Assembly (NCBI GenBank): GCA_021397845.1
Contig: CM038052.1
Coordinates: forward strand, 142,791,854-142,855,853
Source: Areca catechu
Lineage: Eukaryota > Streptophyta > Magnoliopsida > Arecales > Arecaceae
DNA length: 64,000 nt
Direction: 5' to 3'
Position 1 is the stretch's first letter; each line of letters opens with the position of its first letter. Under the pieces are notes generated by a model. That model saw only the letters and a program-made list of their open reading frames with translations, was not told the DNA's origin and searched no databases. Position numbers and translations under genes: made by a program. This document shows positions 1 to 11,299 of the stretch, piece by piece.

Positions 1-94
1 TTGCATTTATTTTAAAAATATTTTAAAATATTTACCTGCTCCCTGTGCTGTTGCATGCTTAGTGTAGGCACCTGCAACCATGTTTTTACTTACA
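1..94 (+). repeat. E1 5' LTR, last 94 bp
   Basis: The sequence ends in acttaca immediately before the primer-binding site and matches the last 94 bp of the 3' LTR (7794-7887) with one clear substitution and a few differences at the extreme left edge. Confidence 0.9.
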
Positions 95-95
95 G

Positions 96-108
96 TGGTA
101 TCAGAGCC
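96..108 (+). other. E1 primer-binding site (tRNA-iMet)
   Basis: TGGTATCAGAGCC begins one base after the LTR end. This is the standard plant copia site complementary to the 3' end of initiator methionine tRNA, where minus-strand DNA synthesis starts. Confidence 0.93.
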
Positions 109-1635
109 AGGTTCTAGAGTAACATATCTTGATGCATGTATAGTAGATTAAATTGTTTAATCTTGGGATTAGAGAGTACTTTTAGGAACCTAGTTGAGAC
201 CTTCACCATGGCCGTGTGTCTTTGACACGATGCGGTTCGTCTGTGTTGGCCTCTTCAGAAGGATCCTTTAAGGAAATCAAAAAGAAATTAAATTTTTTTT
301 TTTAAATTTGGCATGATTTATAATTTTATTCTTTGGGTCATATAATATTTATAAAAGTATAAATCTAGATATGATGCATAATTTAAGATGTAAAATTGTT
401 TTACATAGAGACTTAATTAAAAAATATTTTAATTAAGTATTTGGCTTAATAAAAATTTTTAGGTTTATGAAATCTAATAAAATTTGCATAAGCCAAATTG
501 GGTTAATTGGGTTAGCTGATTAGTTGGGTCCATCACTGGGTTAGACCTAAGTTTAGTTGAACCGGATTAAAAGAAGATTAAACAAAAGTTGTTTAAGGTC
601 TTTCTTTAGAACTATCTAATAGTTAGATTAGTTGATCCGTTCATCTAAAATGGATCCAATTAGTGGCTCAGTGGACGCCCGAGTCTTTAGGCTAGTCTGA
701 TCGAGTCTGGTAAACCGACTGGTGTCGAGGTAGGTTTGGCAATTGTGATCATGGTTGTATGAGGCTACCTCTTTCCTGGCCAACTTGGTTGGTGTCTAGG
801 AAAGATGGTTAATGGCGGATACTCACCCATGATCTCACCTACCTGGCTAGTCGAGTCGACCAGAACTGATTGGAAAAGCTCAATGACTCGAGTTAACCCA
901 TGTCACCCAGGTTGATCGGTCTGACTGATCAATAGGTGCCCATGGATCAATTGTTGATTTAATTCAACCCTCCTGGAATCTGATTGATTCAGTGGGAGGA
1001 TGATCCATGTCCTTCCCTTTTTCTTTTGTCACAACTATAAAAAAAAAAAAAAAAAAATCTCTAAAATTATTAGGTCCTTAGAAAGACTAAGTCAAGGAGT
1101 TGACAGTATCTTAGCCTCCCATTAAGCTGGATAGAAATGTGTCCACTAGCTTGGTGTGCATCGGCAGTTCCATAGAACGGGTGTACATCCGGCGACTGGA
1201 ATTTCTATCTGATCGATGATGGTTCAGTGCGACCTCCTTAACGGGACCAGGTGGGTCGACCATAGTCGGGCTTGGTCTTTAGTTAACTGGAAGCATTGGA
1301 TTAGTCATTTTAATGGTTGGACCTAACCAGAGACCTGCAATAGGAAGCCCCTAGGCCGATTGGGGTGTTCTCTGGGGCAAAATAAAATACTGAAAATTGT
1401 TTAGGGAAAAAATTGGTTTACGAACCTACCTTTAGGCTCGTATGAGTGAGCCGGCCATAGTCGGGCTCATGCGTGGCCTATTAGATTTCAGTACCCGCTT
1501 GAAAAAGTGTTTTCACGGATTGGAGTTAGAGGCTACCAATTTGAAAAATTAGTGGGAGAAACCTTTAGACTAAAGTCCAAGTCTTTTGGTTAAGTTATTA
1601 ATTCATAAACTAATTTGGTCTTATTTTCTTTTCAG
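109..1635 (+). other. E1 untranslated leader
   Basis: About 1.5 kb with no long ORF. It shares many blocks with the leader of element D (14461-16297), so it is an inherited part of the family. A motif of the form gtgggycgrccatagtcggg occurs twice (1251-1275 and 1446-1471), and again twice in D. An A-run lies at about 1039-1056. The leader ends in a pyrimidine tract plus CAG directly before the gag ATG, which looks like a 3' splice acceptor. No function can be assigned; packaging or structural RNA roles are possible. Confidence 0.7.
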
Positions 1636-4600
1636 ATGTCTTCAAATTTATCGCTCCGGTCACTTCTCGATAACGAGAAGTTAAAGGGTCACAACTTCGA
1701 TAGTTGGTATCGAAAGTTGAGAATAGTTCTGGAGCACGAACAGATCCTGTATGTGATAACGGATCCGGCACCTGAAATCCCTCCCGCTAATGCACGGAGT
1801 GCGGTCAGAGATGCTTATCTGAAGTGGGTCTCTGATCGGACTACTGTCCGTTGCATTATGTTAGCGGCGATGAACGACGAGTTCACTCGCAAATTCGAGG
1901 AGGCCCAACCTGATGAAATCCTTCAAAAGTTGAAGGAATCCTTCGGCACCCCGGATGATGTAGAACGGTACAAAGTGTCTTGTGCCATCTACAACTCCAA
2001 GATGCCGAATGGCGGTTCAGTCACTGATCATGTATTGTACATGATCGAGTTGATTGAAAAACTGGGCAAACTCGGATGCCCCTTGCACGAGCAGCTCGGC
2101 AAGGATGCGTTCCTGAATTCTCTTCCCTCCTCCTATCTTGACTTTCTTGATCATTACAGAATGAACAAGCCTGCAGTAAACTACCATGGTCTTTTGGGGT
2201 TGCTGCAGACTTTCGAGAAAGACCACCAACTGAATAAGGGGGTGGTGAATTTAGTGGGAGGTAGTAGAGGTCGTCGTCCCTTTAAGAAAGGGAAGAAGAA
2301 AATAAATAAGAAGGGAAAGAAAGTGCAGAATGCTCCTGGCCCTAGTCAGACCAGGAAGTATAAGGCTGATCAGTCTTCTGCAGAGTGCTTCTACTGCAAG
2401 AAGAAGGGACACTGGAAAAGGAACTGTCCTCTTTATATTGCGTCCCTTGATCCGAACAGGCCGAGAAAGCAGAAGTCTGCTGAACAAGGTATTTATATGA
2501 TAAAACCTTGTAATTACTCAATTGTTGATACTGCTAACTGGGTATTGGATACTGGTAGTCCAATTCATGTTTGTAATTCGTTACAGGGACTTCAAGTTAG
2601 CAGAAGATTTGAAGATGGAGAACAGTTTCTGAGCATCGGGAATGGAAATCGTGTTCCAGTACTGGCGGTCGGAGTCCTGCGTCTTGTCTTTGAGTCTTGT
2701 ACTGTCGAACTAGTCGACTGTCACTATTGTCCTAGTTTCATTATGAGCATAATCTCTGTAGGCCTTTTGGCCAGTTGTGGTTTTGAACTATCAATAAAAG
2801 GAGATTTTTGCAATGTTATTTTGAATAACTCTGTTATAATGAAAGCTAGATTAAATAATGGCATATATGTACTATCAAGGCCTGTTAGTGTAATGTACAC
2901 TTCTTGCAAACGCCCAAGGTTAGATAATGCCAACGATTTGTATCTTTGGCACTGTGGGCTAGGTCACATTAACCAAAATAGGATAAACAAGATGCGAGGA
3001 GATGGACTCCTCGAGGTCAGTGATTCTGAATCACTGACCACTTGTGAATCCTGTTTACTTGATAAAATGACCAAGTCACCTTTTACTGGAAAAGGTGAAC
3101 GTGCTACAGAACTTCTAAGTCTAATACATACTGATGTATGTGGACCGATGACAGTTAGTGCTAGAGGAGGATACAAATATTTCATTACTTTTACAGACGA
3201 CTTTTCAAGGTTCGGTTATGTCTTTTTAATGAGACATAAGTCTGAGTCGTTTGAAATGTTCAAACGATACCGTAATGAAGTAGAAAAGCAAACTGGAAAA
3301 AGTATTAAAACCCTTCGATCTGATCGAGGTGGCGAATATTTATCTGGTGCTTTTTTGACATATCTTGAGGAGAATGGAATTCTCTCTCAGTGGACTCCTC
3401 CAGGAACACCACAGTTGAATGGTGTGTTCGAAAGGAGGAATCGAACCTTGTTGGACATGGTTCGATCCATGATGGGCTTTGCAACTCTGCCGCTATCCTT
3501 TTGGGGATATGCGCTTCAGACAGCCTGTTACTTATTAAATAATATTCCAAGTAAGTCTGTTGTCTCCACTCCGTATGAGATGTGGAATGGATGTAAACCA
3601 TCAATCTCACACCTTCGGGTCTGGGGTTGTCCGGCTTACGTAAAGCGTTTAGACTCAGACAAACTTGGTCCTAGGTCTGATCGGTGTTTATTCGTTGGTT
3701 ATCCTAAGGAAACCAAAGGGTATTTCTTCTACTTGGAGAATGAACAAAAGGTGTTCATTGCTCTTAGAGCTATCTTTTTGGAAAAGGAGTTCCTTGGAGA
3801 AGGAACTATAGCCTCTAAGATTGAACTTGATGAAGTTCAGCCAATAGAAGAACCTACACACTCTAAGGACATCATAGAACCGGTTGTGATTGAATCACAC
3901 CTAGAACCCATTAGGAGATCCGGTAGAATACCGCATCAGCCGGATAGATACTACGGTTTCTTGGTCCGGGACGGCGATCCCATTGAGCTCGATGAGAACA
4001 ATGAGAATCCGATCACCTATATGGATGCACTTCAGAGATCTGACTCTGAGGCATGGCTTGGAGCCATGCGATCCAAAATGGAGTCCATGGAAATCAACAA
4101 TGTTTGGACATTGGTTGATCCGCCTGAAGGAATAAAACCCATCGGGTGTAAATGGATCTTCAAGAGGAAAAGGGGCGCAGATGGGAAGGTACAGACCTAT
4201 AAAGCCTGTCTGGTTACCAAGGGGTATCGTCAACGATATGGTATCGATTATGACGAGACTTTCTCCCCTGTGGCAATGCTCAAGTCCATTCGGATCTTGC
4301 TTGCTTTGGCAGCATATTTTGATTACGAGATCTGGCAGATGGATGTCCGAACCGCTTTCCTAAATGCGGAGTTGGAAGAAGAGGTGTATATGATACAGCC
4401 TGAAGGGTTCACATCCACGGATGAATCAAAAGTATACAAGTTGCAGAGGTCCATCTATGGACTCAAGCAAGCGTCTCGAAGTTGGAACTTACGGTTTGAT
4501 AGGTGTATCAAATCATATGGCTTCGTTAAGAACGGAGAAGAACCGTGCATCTATAAATGGGTTAATGGTTCTGTGATCGTATTCCTAGTACTGTATGTTG

Positions 4601-5580
4601 ACGACATTCTCTTAATCGGGAATGATGTCGCATCATTACAAGAAATAAAGGTCTGGTTATCATCTCAGTTCTCCATGAAGGACTTGGGTGAAGCTTCTTA
4701 CATACTAGGTATGAAAATCTATAGAGATAGATCTAAGAAGCTTTTGGGATTGTCCCAGTCTGTGTACATTGACACTGTGCTGAAACGGTTCAGCATGGAA
4801 AATTCCAAGAAAGGCTATCTTTCGATAGGTTCTGGAATTACTCTTTCCAAGAAGGATTGTGCGACAACTCCTGAGGAAAGAGAGCGCATGAGTAGAGTAC
4901 CTTATGCTTCTGCAGTAGGCTCTATCATGTATGCTATGACTTGTACTAGACCAGATGTGGCATACTCACTAGGAGTAGTGAGCAGATACCAGTCTGACCC
5001 GGGTGAGGCGCATTGGAAGGTGGTTAAGTCCATCCTTAAGTATTTAAGAAATACTAAAGATCAATGGCTGATTTATGGAGAACCTAACTTGAAACTTGTG
5101 GGGTACTCTGACTCCAGTTTCCAGTCAGATAGAGATGATAGCAAGAGTGTGTCAGGGTTTGTTTTTACCCTGAATGGAGGAGCGATCTGCTGGAAAAGTT
5201 CTAAGCAGGCAACTGTTGCAGACTCGGTATGCGAAGCAGAATACATTGCAGCATCAGATGCGGCAAAGGAAGCTGTGTGGTTGCGGAAGTTCCTTGGAGA
5301 GCTAGGGGTGGCACCTTCCCTAGATGGTCCTGTTCCGGTGTACTGTGACAGCACTGGAGCCATTGCTCAAGCTATGGAGCCTAAATCTCTTCACCGCACC
5401 AAACACATTTTGCGGCGCTACCACCTTGTACGAGAGATCGTGGAACGAGGCGACATCAATCTTCTGAAGATCGATGGAAAAGAAAATCTGGCCGACCCCT
5501 TCACTAAAGCCCTCCGAATAAAAGAGTTCGACTATTGTAAAAGGGAAATGAATATTAGATACTCTTTTGATTGGCTTTAG
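1636..5580 (+). CDS. Intact copia gag-pol polyprotein of E1
   Basis: A single frame of 1,314 codons covers the whole copia program, so this copy could still be mobile. I start at the ATG at 1636, not the in-frame ATG at 1615, because the related element D starts at the matching position (MSSNLS) and the upstream residues look like a pyrimidine tract. Numbering from 1636: gag of the UBN2 type over about residues 1-240; CCHC zinc knuckle at 251-264 (C-x2-C-x4-H-x4-C); aspartic protease DTG at 305-307; integrase catalytic D500, D563 and E599 with 35 residues between the last two; reverse transcriptase YVDD at 987-990; RNase H beginning near GYSD at 1156-1159; C-terminal NLADPFTKAL motif. Products would be made as one polyprotein and assembled in cytoplasmic particles. 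No frameshift or stop is seen. Expression is expected from the LTR promoter. Confidence 0.96.
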   Translation: MSSNLSLRSLLDNEKLKGHNFDSWYRKLRIVLEHEQILYVITDPAPEIPPANARSAVRDAYLKWVSDRTTVRCIMLAAMNDEFTRKFEEAQPDEILQKLKESFGTPDDVERYKVSCAIYNSKMPNGGSVTDHVLYMIELIEKLGKLGCPLHEQLGKDAFLNSLPSSYLDFLDHYRMNKPAVNYHGLLGLLQTFEKDHQLNKGVVNLVGGSRGRRPFKKGKKKINKKGKKVQNAPGPSQTRKYKADQSSAECFYCKKKGHWKRNCPLYIASLDPNRPRKQKSAEQGIYMIKPCNYSIVDTANWVLDTGSPIHVCNSLQGLQVSRRFEDGEQFLSIGNGNRVPVLAVGVLRLVFESCTVELVDCHYCPSFIMSIISVGLLASCGFELSIKGDFCNVILNNSVIMKARLNNGIYVLSRPVSVMYTSCKRPRLDNANDLYLWHCGLGHINQNRINKMRGDGLLEVSDSESLTTCESCLLDKMTKSPFTGKGERATELLSLIHTDVCGPMTVSARGGYKYFITFTDDFSRFGYVFLMRHKSESFEMFKRYRNEVEKQTGKSIKTLRSDRGGEYLSGAFLTYLEENGILSQWTPPGTPQLNGVFERRNRTLLDMVRSMMGFATLPLSFWGYALQTACYLLNNIPSKSVVSTPYEMWNGCKPSISHLRVWGCPAYVKRLDSDKLGPRSDRCLFVGYPKETKGYFFYLENEQKVFIALRAIFLEKEFLGEGTIASKIELDEVQPIEEPTHSKDIIEPVVIESHLEPIRRSGRIPHQPDRYYGFLVRDGDPIELDENNENPITYMDALQRSDSEAWLGAMRSKMESMEINNVWTLVDPPEGIKPIGCKWIFKRKRGADGKVQTYKACLVTKGYRQRYGIDYDETFSPVAMLKSIRILLALAAYFDYEIWQMDVRTAFLNAELEEEVYMIQPEGFTSTDESKVYKLQRSIYGLKQASRSWNLRFDRCIKSYGFVKNGEEPCIYKWVNGSVIVFLVLYVDDILLIGNDVASLQEIKVWLSSQFSMKDLGEASYILGMKIYRDRSKKLLGLSQSVYIDTVLKRFSMENSKKGYLSIGSGITLSKKDCATTPEERERMSRVPYASAVGSIMYAMTCTRPDVAYSLGVVSRYQSDPGEAHWKVVKSILKYLRNTKDQWLIYGEPNLKLVGYSDSSFQSDRDDSKSVSGFVFTLNGGAICWKSSKQATVADSVCEAEYIAASDAAKEAVWLRKFLGELGVAPSLDGPVPVYCDSTGAIAQAMEPKSLHRTKHILRRYHLVREIVERGDINLLKIDGKENLADPFTKALRIKEFDYCKREMNIRYSFDWL

Positions 5581-5581
5581 T

Positions 5582-5593
5582 ACAAGTGGGAGT
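5582..5593 (+). other. E1 polypurine tract
   Basis: The purine-rich acaagtgggagt lies right after the gag-pol stop and just before the 3' LTR, where plus-strand synthesis is primed. The equivalent caagtaggagt lies before D's 3' LTR. Confidence 0.75.
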
Positions 5594-7887
5594 TATTGGG
5601 AAATGTGTCCCAAAGCCAATCGCCTGGGTTGTAGGCGGTTGTGCTGAGCACTGTATTTATTTTATGAATTAATAAAATTGTTATTTGGCAGCTCATCACA
5701 TATTGATTTTCCTTAAAAATGAACTTTTTCCAAGTGATGAAGTCCTTAGGGCTACACTGACTTCGATACAGAAAGGATGTATCGAGTGGTCCTTAAACCC
5801 GGTTCACAACCAAAGGATATATTGTACTGGACGGTAATATATCAAGTATAGGTTGTTGTAGTTCACATCGTTTGGTTGTCCTCTTGACCAAATAAGTGTG
5901 GTGACACTGATGTGATCTGCAAGTGGGATATATGTGATCTCATTGAACGTGACTCCGTGCAGTCCCTTTTTTGCCAAAGGGATACTCACGATTGGATATT
6001 GGTATATGTGTCCCTCTGACCTGAGGTCATTACGGTAGCTTGCAAGCAACTCCTTGTGCTTTGGTGCCGGACTACCCGGATTTTTAATCCGGTGACGGAA
6101 GGTTTCTGGGTACAGGCAAGTACTTGTGGAGCAGTGATGGACCAAGATGGAATTGACCTGTCCAAACAGTTTGGATTGAATGTCTCGCAGTATCTCAATT
6201 TAGCAAATCCTCGACCGGGGTAGTCCTAGTGAAGAGTCACTGGGCTTGCAAGGTTGAGACACGTAGTCGACTGACACAGTCTGGGTTGGCAGCCCAATCT
6301 CAGTCGTCCTGAGCATTAGAGGTCAAAAGGATGAATTATACGGTAACCATATGCTAGAGGTTCGATTGTTTGCTCCCGCATCTTCAACCTATCCGGACGC
6401 CGGGACCCATTGCTAGATGGTTTCCTGTGCTGGTACTAGAAATTATTCTAATGCTACCATTTAGGTTCGAACCTATGAGGTCACACGCCACAGAGGATAA
6501 CTCTCTGATCCGGATACTGATTAGATTAGGAATCGTCTCGGTTTTATGGTCACAGTATTTTTTAGCACTCTTTTCCCCATCTTGCCCTTGTCTATGTCGA
6601 CCGGAAAATGTTCCGGGTTGACCAGCTCCGCCAAGATTTTTCTGAATCAGTTTTGAACTGATTCGGAGCTCGTTTCGGCCTCCAATTGGTTGTGAACCAA
6701 TTGAACCAAATCAAATTGGGCTTGGATCGGTTCAATTGGATTGAACCAAGGTTTTTTTTGGGATTGGACCGCTTTTCTTTTGAACCAATATTTTACTTCT
6801 CCCTTGACCATTTTACACGTAAGAGAGGTTTTACGTTGGATTTTTTTCCAAGCATCAAGAAGCCCTTTCGACCGTCCCTTCTTCTCCCTTCACCGGTTGC
6901 TCTAACTCCCATTTATCTATTGTTAAATGGAATGGCAGCTGCTGCCTCTTCCTCTCCCAGCCTCTCCATCTCCCTCTCCTTGCTGCCCTATAAATCCATG
7001 CAAAGTCCCCTGTTTCAATGGATGAAATTTTTTAGCCGTGCAGAACCTGAGTTTATGCAGCTGCTGTTGCTTCTTTGAGAGTTTGAGAGATCCCCAGATT
7101 GAGAGCTCAGACTCTCCTCTTATAGGTTGGCCTTAGGAGGGTGTGAGGGAGAGTTTTCCCATTGTTTCAAGTGCTTCAAAAATCCTTGCTGCAGCAATTC
7201 TGTTTTGCTGCAGCAACCTGTGACCGTGAACCATCTTCCGGCGGCTAGCACCGCGCGTGGAGAGGGATCGGAGAGCCCCGGGCGTGTCTCCCCTCTAGAG
7301 GGAGTATTCTTCTACTCCTCAGAGCAAACCATGCGAGCCGGGATCGCTCCAGTTGCCCGAAATCCAACGTCGAAGACAGCTACTCTGTTCTGCTGCCATT
7401 TTCGTGCAGCAGACTTCGGCGAATTTTGACAATTTATTGGCTTAGTTTTTCTTGCAGAAACTAGTGCCAAATCGAAGAGGACTTCCTTAAGAATCTACAG
7501 CTCAAATTTGGGAGCGATCGGAGGTCCGGAAGGCGGCATTCCGGGGTCTTTTCGGAAGCCCAGTTTTCAGCCCAAGGTGGAAGATGACTGGAATAACTTT
7601 ATTCCAGTTATTCCAGTCTATTCCAGGTTTATCCCAGTCTTATTCCAGCTGGGAATAAGGTATGTTTTTGGGTTTTAATTTCGGTGCATGTGTAGATCTA
7701 GATTTATTAAAATGTTTATAAATATTATATGTCCTGTATCATGCCAATACATGCATCCTGCATATGCTAGATCCTGTACAGAGTAGGTATTTTTCTTATT
7801 TATTTTAAAAATATTTTAAAATATTTACCTGCTCCCTGTGCTGTTGCATGCTTAGCGTAGGCACCTGCAACCATGTTTTTACTTACA
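5594..7887 (+). repeat. E1 3' LTR
   Basis: About 2,294 bp. The left edge is placed by alignment with D's LTR and starts tattggg where D has tgttggg, so the canonical TG end appears changed to TA or the edge is off by a base or two. The right edge is fixed by the 5' LTR copy. Short ORFs inside it (for example 6370-6621 and 7127-7429) show no known domain and I do not call them genes. Confidence 0.88.
6989..6995 (+). promoter_or_regulatory. Probable TATA box of the E1 LTR
   Basis: TATAAAT sits after a CT-rich stretch near the end of the U3-like part, at a position matching TATA boxes in the other LTRs here. Inference from sequence only. Confidence 0.5.
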
Positions 7888-8051
7888 ATGCATGCACCAC
7901 TGGGCCATGCTGTCGGGCTGATGGGCTAGCCTACTGAGGATCGAGCTCGGTCCAGATTTTTTTCATCTCTCTCTTGGGCTAGGCTTTTCACTAGGTTTCT
8001 CCACTTGTTTAGGCTTCATTAAGGATCAAATTTCAAGATGTTTACCTAACA
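7888..8051 (-). repeat. F 3' LTR, 164 bp visible
   Basis: The minus-strand start TGTTAGGTAAACATC corresponds to TGTTGGGTAAATGAC at the other F LTR. The remainder is cut off by E1. Confidence 0.7.
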
Positions 8052-8063
8052 ACCTCCATCTCG
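8052..8063 (-). other. Probable F polypurine tract
   Basis: On the minus strand cgagatggaggt directly precedes the LTR start, as expected for a polypurine tract. Confidence 0.55.
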
Positions 8064-9429
8064 ACTCAACATTCAGCCTTCACCTAATCTTGAGAGCTTC
8101 TTGAAGGATTCACACCCCCATGCCTTGCAGGCGATCATGGATGGGCAAATATGAAAGTTGAGCCAGGCTGCTCGATCTCATCTCTATCATGTACTATGCT
8201 CACCTTAACCTGAGATCTACTCGGGAAAGCCTCCTATGATAATAGAAACATCATCTTATGGCATCACCTGTCATCCTCAAAGACTCTTATCTCATGTCTG
8301 ATCCACCTGCTCTTGGAGCTTTTACTCGCACTAAGCTCCTGTTTAAACCAGCGACTCCATCTCGCACTGGACTTCATATAAAAAAGTAGGGACCTCCATG
8401 TCTTTCTCTTGGTAAAATGATTCTATTACCACACAAGACCTTCAAAACTCTATCAATGGCTCTCCACATGTAGCTATTTGAGTCCAGTTTACTTAGAAAA
8501 ATTAGATTTCTATGAAAATTGGATATACATTGGACCTCACCCTATTTCTTCACTATCCCATCATGCATGATAATTATATTATATATATAGACATTATCTA
8601 TGAATTAATTTATCTTTATTTATTAAAAATTGATGCTTTTATCTATCTTTTATAAAAAAAATATTTTTACCATAATAAAGAGCTCAATCTACAAGTTCTA
8701 AGGACATAAACGGGAGTGAAATCAGAGTTAAAATGTGCCTATAATGAAACAAAAATCCAAGACAATACAAATCTTAAAGTAGCGGTCCACCATGGACCAG
8801 CTGGTCGGTTTACAGATCCTTTTCTATAGACATCTTCTTTCCTGAGCCATCTTCTTCCTCCTCCATGCTGCCGACACTGCCACCTCGCTGCCATCGCTGC
8901 CACGTAGCCCAAGATGAAGTCTGAGATGCTGGCACACCCATCACCACCACCCAGCACTGCCTCCCTCTTTTCCATCATCTACTGCCTCTCTCTGTCCTGA
9001 GCCCATCTCCGCCCACCTCTACCATTGCCTTCATCTGCCACCGTCATCGACATTTCATCGCCACCCATAGCTACTATCGACTTCTCCTTACTGCCGCCAC
9101 CTCTCCATTGTTGATCGTTTCCCCCTCTCAGTCTCGCCACCACTTCCTTGCCTGTCGCGCCCTTCCCTAGTACGAGACACTTTTGATCCACTTGCCACCA
9201 TCCTCCTCATCATCACCGACCATCCAAGGCCACATTCTTCTTCACCGGTCGTTATTATCGTTGCCTTCCTCCTCCCTAGTTTTGAACCATTGCCACCCAT
9301 CTCAGTCTGCCACCCTTTGACACTGCTTGTCTCCCATGCCACCATTGTTACCGCCATCATGCTTCACCAGCATCGCATCAAACACTGCTTGGTCCATAAG
9401 GAGGAAATCATGACCTACAAGGGGAACTA
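8064..9429. other. F interior, no recognisable gene
   Basis: About 1.37 kb inside F. No pol motif could be read in any frame. Roughly 8800-9370 is a triplet-rich tract dominated by gcc/acc/cca runs on the plus strand; it keeps short minus-strand frames open by composition and shows no domain. An AT-rich patch lies at about 8566-8670. Confidence 0.5.
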
Positions 9430-10634
9430 GTGGTGTTTATCATGGTATATACTGGGCTACTCTGATGTAAGGGGTGGACTTCTTTGATATCCGATGATTG
9501 CAGGTGCTTTTGGACTTTGATTTGAAGCACAAGTGGATTCTGACTTGCAATAGGACTTGGATGCGATAATTTGGCTGTAATCTATGCCAAACAAAGGCTA
9601 AGAACCACCCTAGAGGAAGAATCAATGGCCAGCATTCAATTTGACAAGGAGCAAGACTCACAGCAAACTTTAGTGTGATTCTAGGCATTTGATGGTTTGA
9701 CAACTCAAAAAATCCCAAGGAGTCAAAGCTTGGTTTTAATTAGACTCTTCTTCTATTTTAAGTGGAATTGGGTCTATTCTAAAGCCTATAAAAAGGGAAC
9801 CATGGGGAGCTAAAGGCATAAATCAAGCAAGTAGAGAGCAAGGCAACCACCATTATTTTTATTTTTTCTTTTCTTTTCTTTGAATGAAAGAGGTTCTAAG
9901 GGGAGAGAGGCGAGCAGGGGGTTCTTCATCATCTTTCTCTCGTTGAAGGTGATGCTTGCAGATATTATGCACAGCCGATCTCCAAGTCTCGGGAGGGGAG
10001 AGGAGATCTTGTAATGAAACAGAACGGTCCTATTATTCTAAACTCGTTTGTACTTCTTTTATTTTTATATATGTAATAAGGATCATGCTTTTTTCCTTCT
10101 CTTATAATTCTTTATTTACATTTTATTATGCTATAATGTTAAATTAAGTTTAGAAACAACTCTTGCTTCCCAAAGATATGCAGTGATCTACAGATATAGA
10201 GCATGCCGAGAGAAGAAGAGTTGGATGCTAGTACTTCCCAAAGACACGCATCAAGGGAAGACATGTGTCTTTTTAAGATTAATTATAATTATTTTGTAAA
10301 AGAGATAAACTTTGTACTTTCTAGAGATGTGCCATGTTCTTATATAGGAATGGAGCATGCCGAGAAAAGAAAAGTATTCTTCTAAATATAATTATAAAAG
10401 AAATATAATTCTATCTAGTTCAAGATTAACTCATAACCTTCGAGATACTTTTATGGAAATCAACTATTAGAATAATTTATTTTCTGTTGACTTATCTTTT
10501 ATACAACAACAAATATTCTTTTTTCTTTTGTAATCATAATTTATCTCTTAGATTCCTGAGGATACGATCCTGACTCACCCTAGCTATAGAGTTTGAGTTG
10601 GTACATTATTTCTGATCGTCCATAATAGTGATCA
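9430..10634 (+). repeat. Decayed Tat/Athila-type gypsy LTR (M)
   Basis: The right edge ends in tgatca and is followed by a decayed gypsy primer region. A TATA box, a downstream gaatgaaag-type segment and a long AT-rich 3' part resemble other gypsy LTRs. The left edge is approximate because no partner LTR is seen. The motif gagcatgccgag occurs twice (about 10199 and 10352). No coding remnant follows, so this is a solo or truncated insertion inside F. Confidence 0.5.
9787..9794 (+). promoter_or_regulatory. Probable TATA box of LTR M
   Basis: TATAAAAA followed by ggg, the same layout as the TATA box in LTR L at the right end of the window. Confidence 0.45.
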
Positions 10635-10639
10635 AATCT

Positions 10640-10657
10640 TGGCACCATTACTAGAGA
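10640..10657 (+). other. Decayed gypsy primer-binding region of M
   Basis: tggcaccattactagaga aligns with the plant Tat/Athila consensus TGGCGCCGTTGCCGGGGA. Each difference is G to A or C to T, as expected after deamination of methylated cytosine. Confidence 0.6.
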
Positions 10658-11299
10658 TCCTAGTCATGGTTATGATTTTTTTTTAAAAATATAAAAAATA
10701 AAAAATATACATATATAAATTTGTTGCTTTCAATTTAGTTCATAATTTATTACTTTTATTTCTTCAATTGCTTTTCATATATAGTTGATTTACTATTTTC
10801 TAGTAAACTTACTTTATTTAGATAGTTAAATAGTTATTTTATTTCTATTAAAATACCTAGCTACCTTATAATCCTAATTTAATTTAGTTTTCTCTCACAC
10901 CTAATTAACTAATTTAAAACTTACCTAAAAATAACATAATATATATAAAAAAAAATGACACCTCATAATACTTAATTAAAATAGAGAAACTAATTAAGTC
11001 TTAAAAATTTATTACTTGTATTTGACATCTTCTTTCTCTGCATTGCATATTTCATAAAGTATCGTAAGGATACTAAATTCTAAACAACATAAGATGAGAA
11101 TTTGATCATCCTTTCTTGGTCCACAAACCACCATCCTATATATTGCATTAACCTAAACCTTTAATCTAAAATTAATTAGACATTAGCCCCTAAGAATTTT
11201 TTAGCTCACTAGGACAAGGAACCTTAAGAGTTGAACCAGGTTAGAATTAGCTGATTAACTAGTATCTAGGAAAGGGGTTCAAGAATGATGTAACCTTGA
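10658..11299. other. AT-rich unassigned sequence
   Basis: Long A and T runs with no ORF and no recognised motif. Probably decayed internal sequence of M or F. Confidence 0.5.

Larger units (their letters stand above)
1..7887 (+). mobile_element. Ty1/copia LTR retrotransposon E1, 5' end cut by window edge
   Basis: The window opens in the last 94 bp of the 5' LTR. A tRNA-iMet type primer site, a leader of about 1.5 kb, an uninterrupted gag-pol ORF, a purine-rich tract and a full 3' LTR of about 2.3 kb follow. Apart from the first few bases, the 94 bp match the end of the 3' LTR at 7794-7887 with one substitution, so the insertion looks young. Domain order (protease, integrase, reverse transcriptase, RNase H) is that of copia. 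The long leader, long LTR and the LTR start (wgttggraattgtg-like) suggest the Angela/Tork group, but that is inference. It is inserted in the left LTR of element F. The expected 5-bp target copy on the right would be 7888-7892 (atgca); its partner lies outside the window. Confidence 0.93.

Noticed and set aside
2017..5363. Antisense ORFs inside E1 gag-pol
   Set aside because: Shadows of the long sense frame.
8739..9360. Minus-strand ORFs rich in Gly, Arg and Met
   Set aside because: A triplet-rich gcc/acc tract keeps the frames open; no homologous motif could be recognised.
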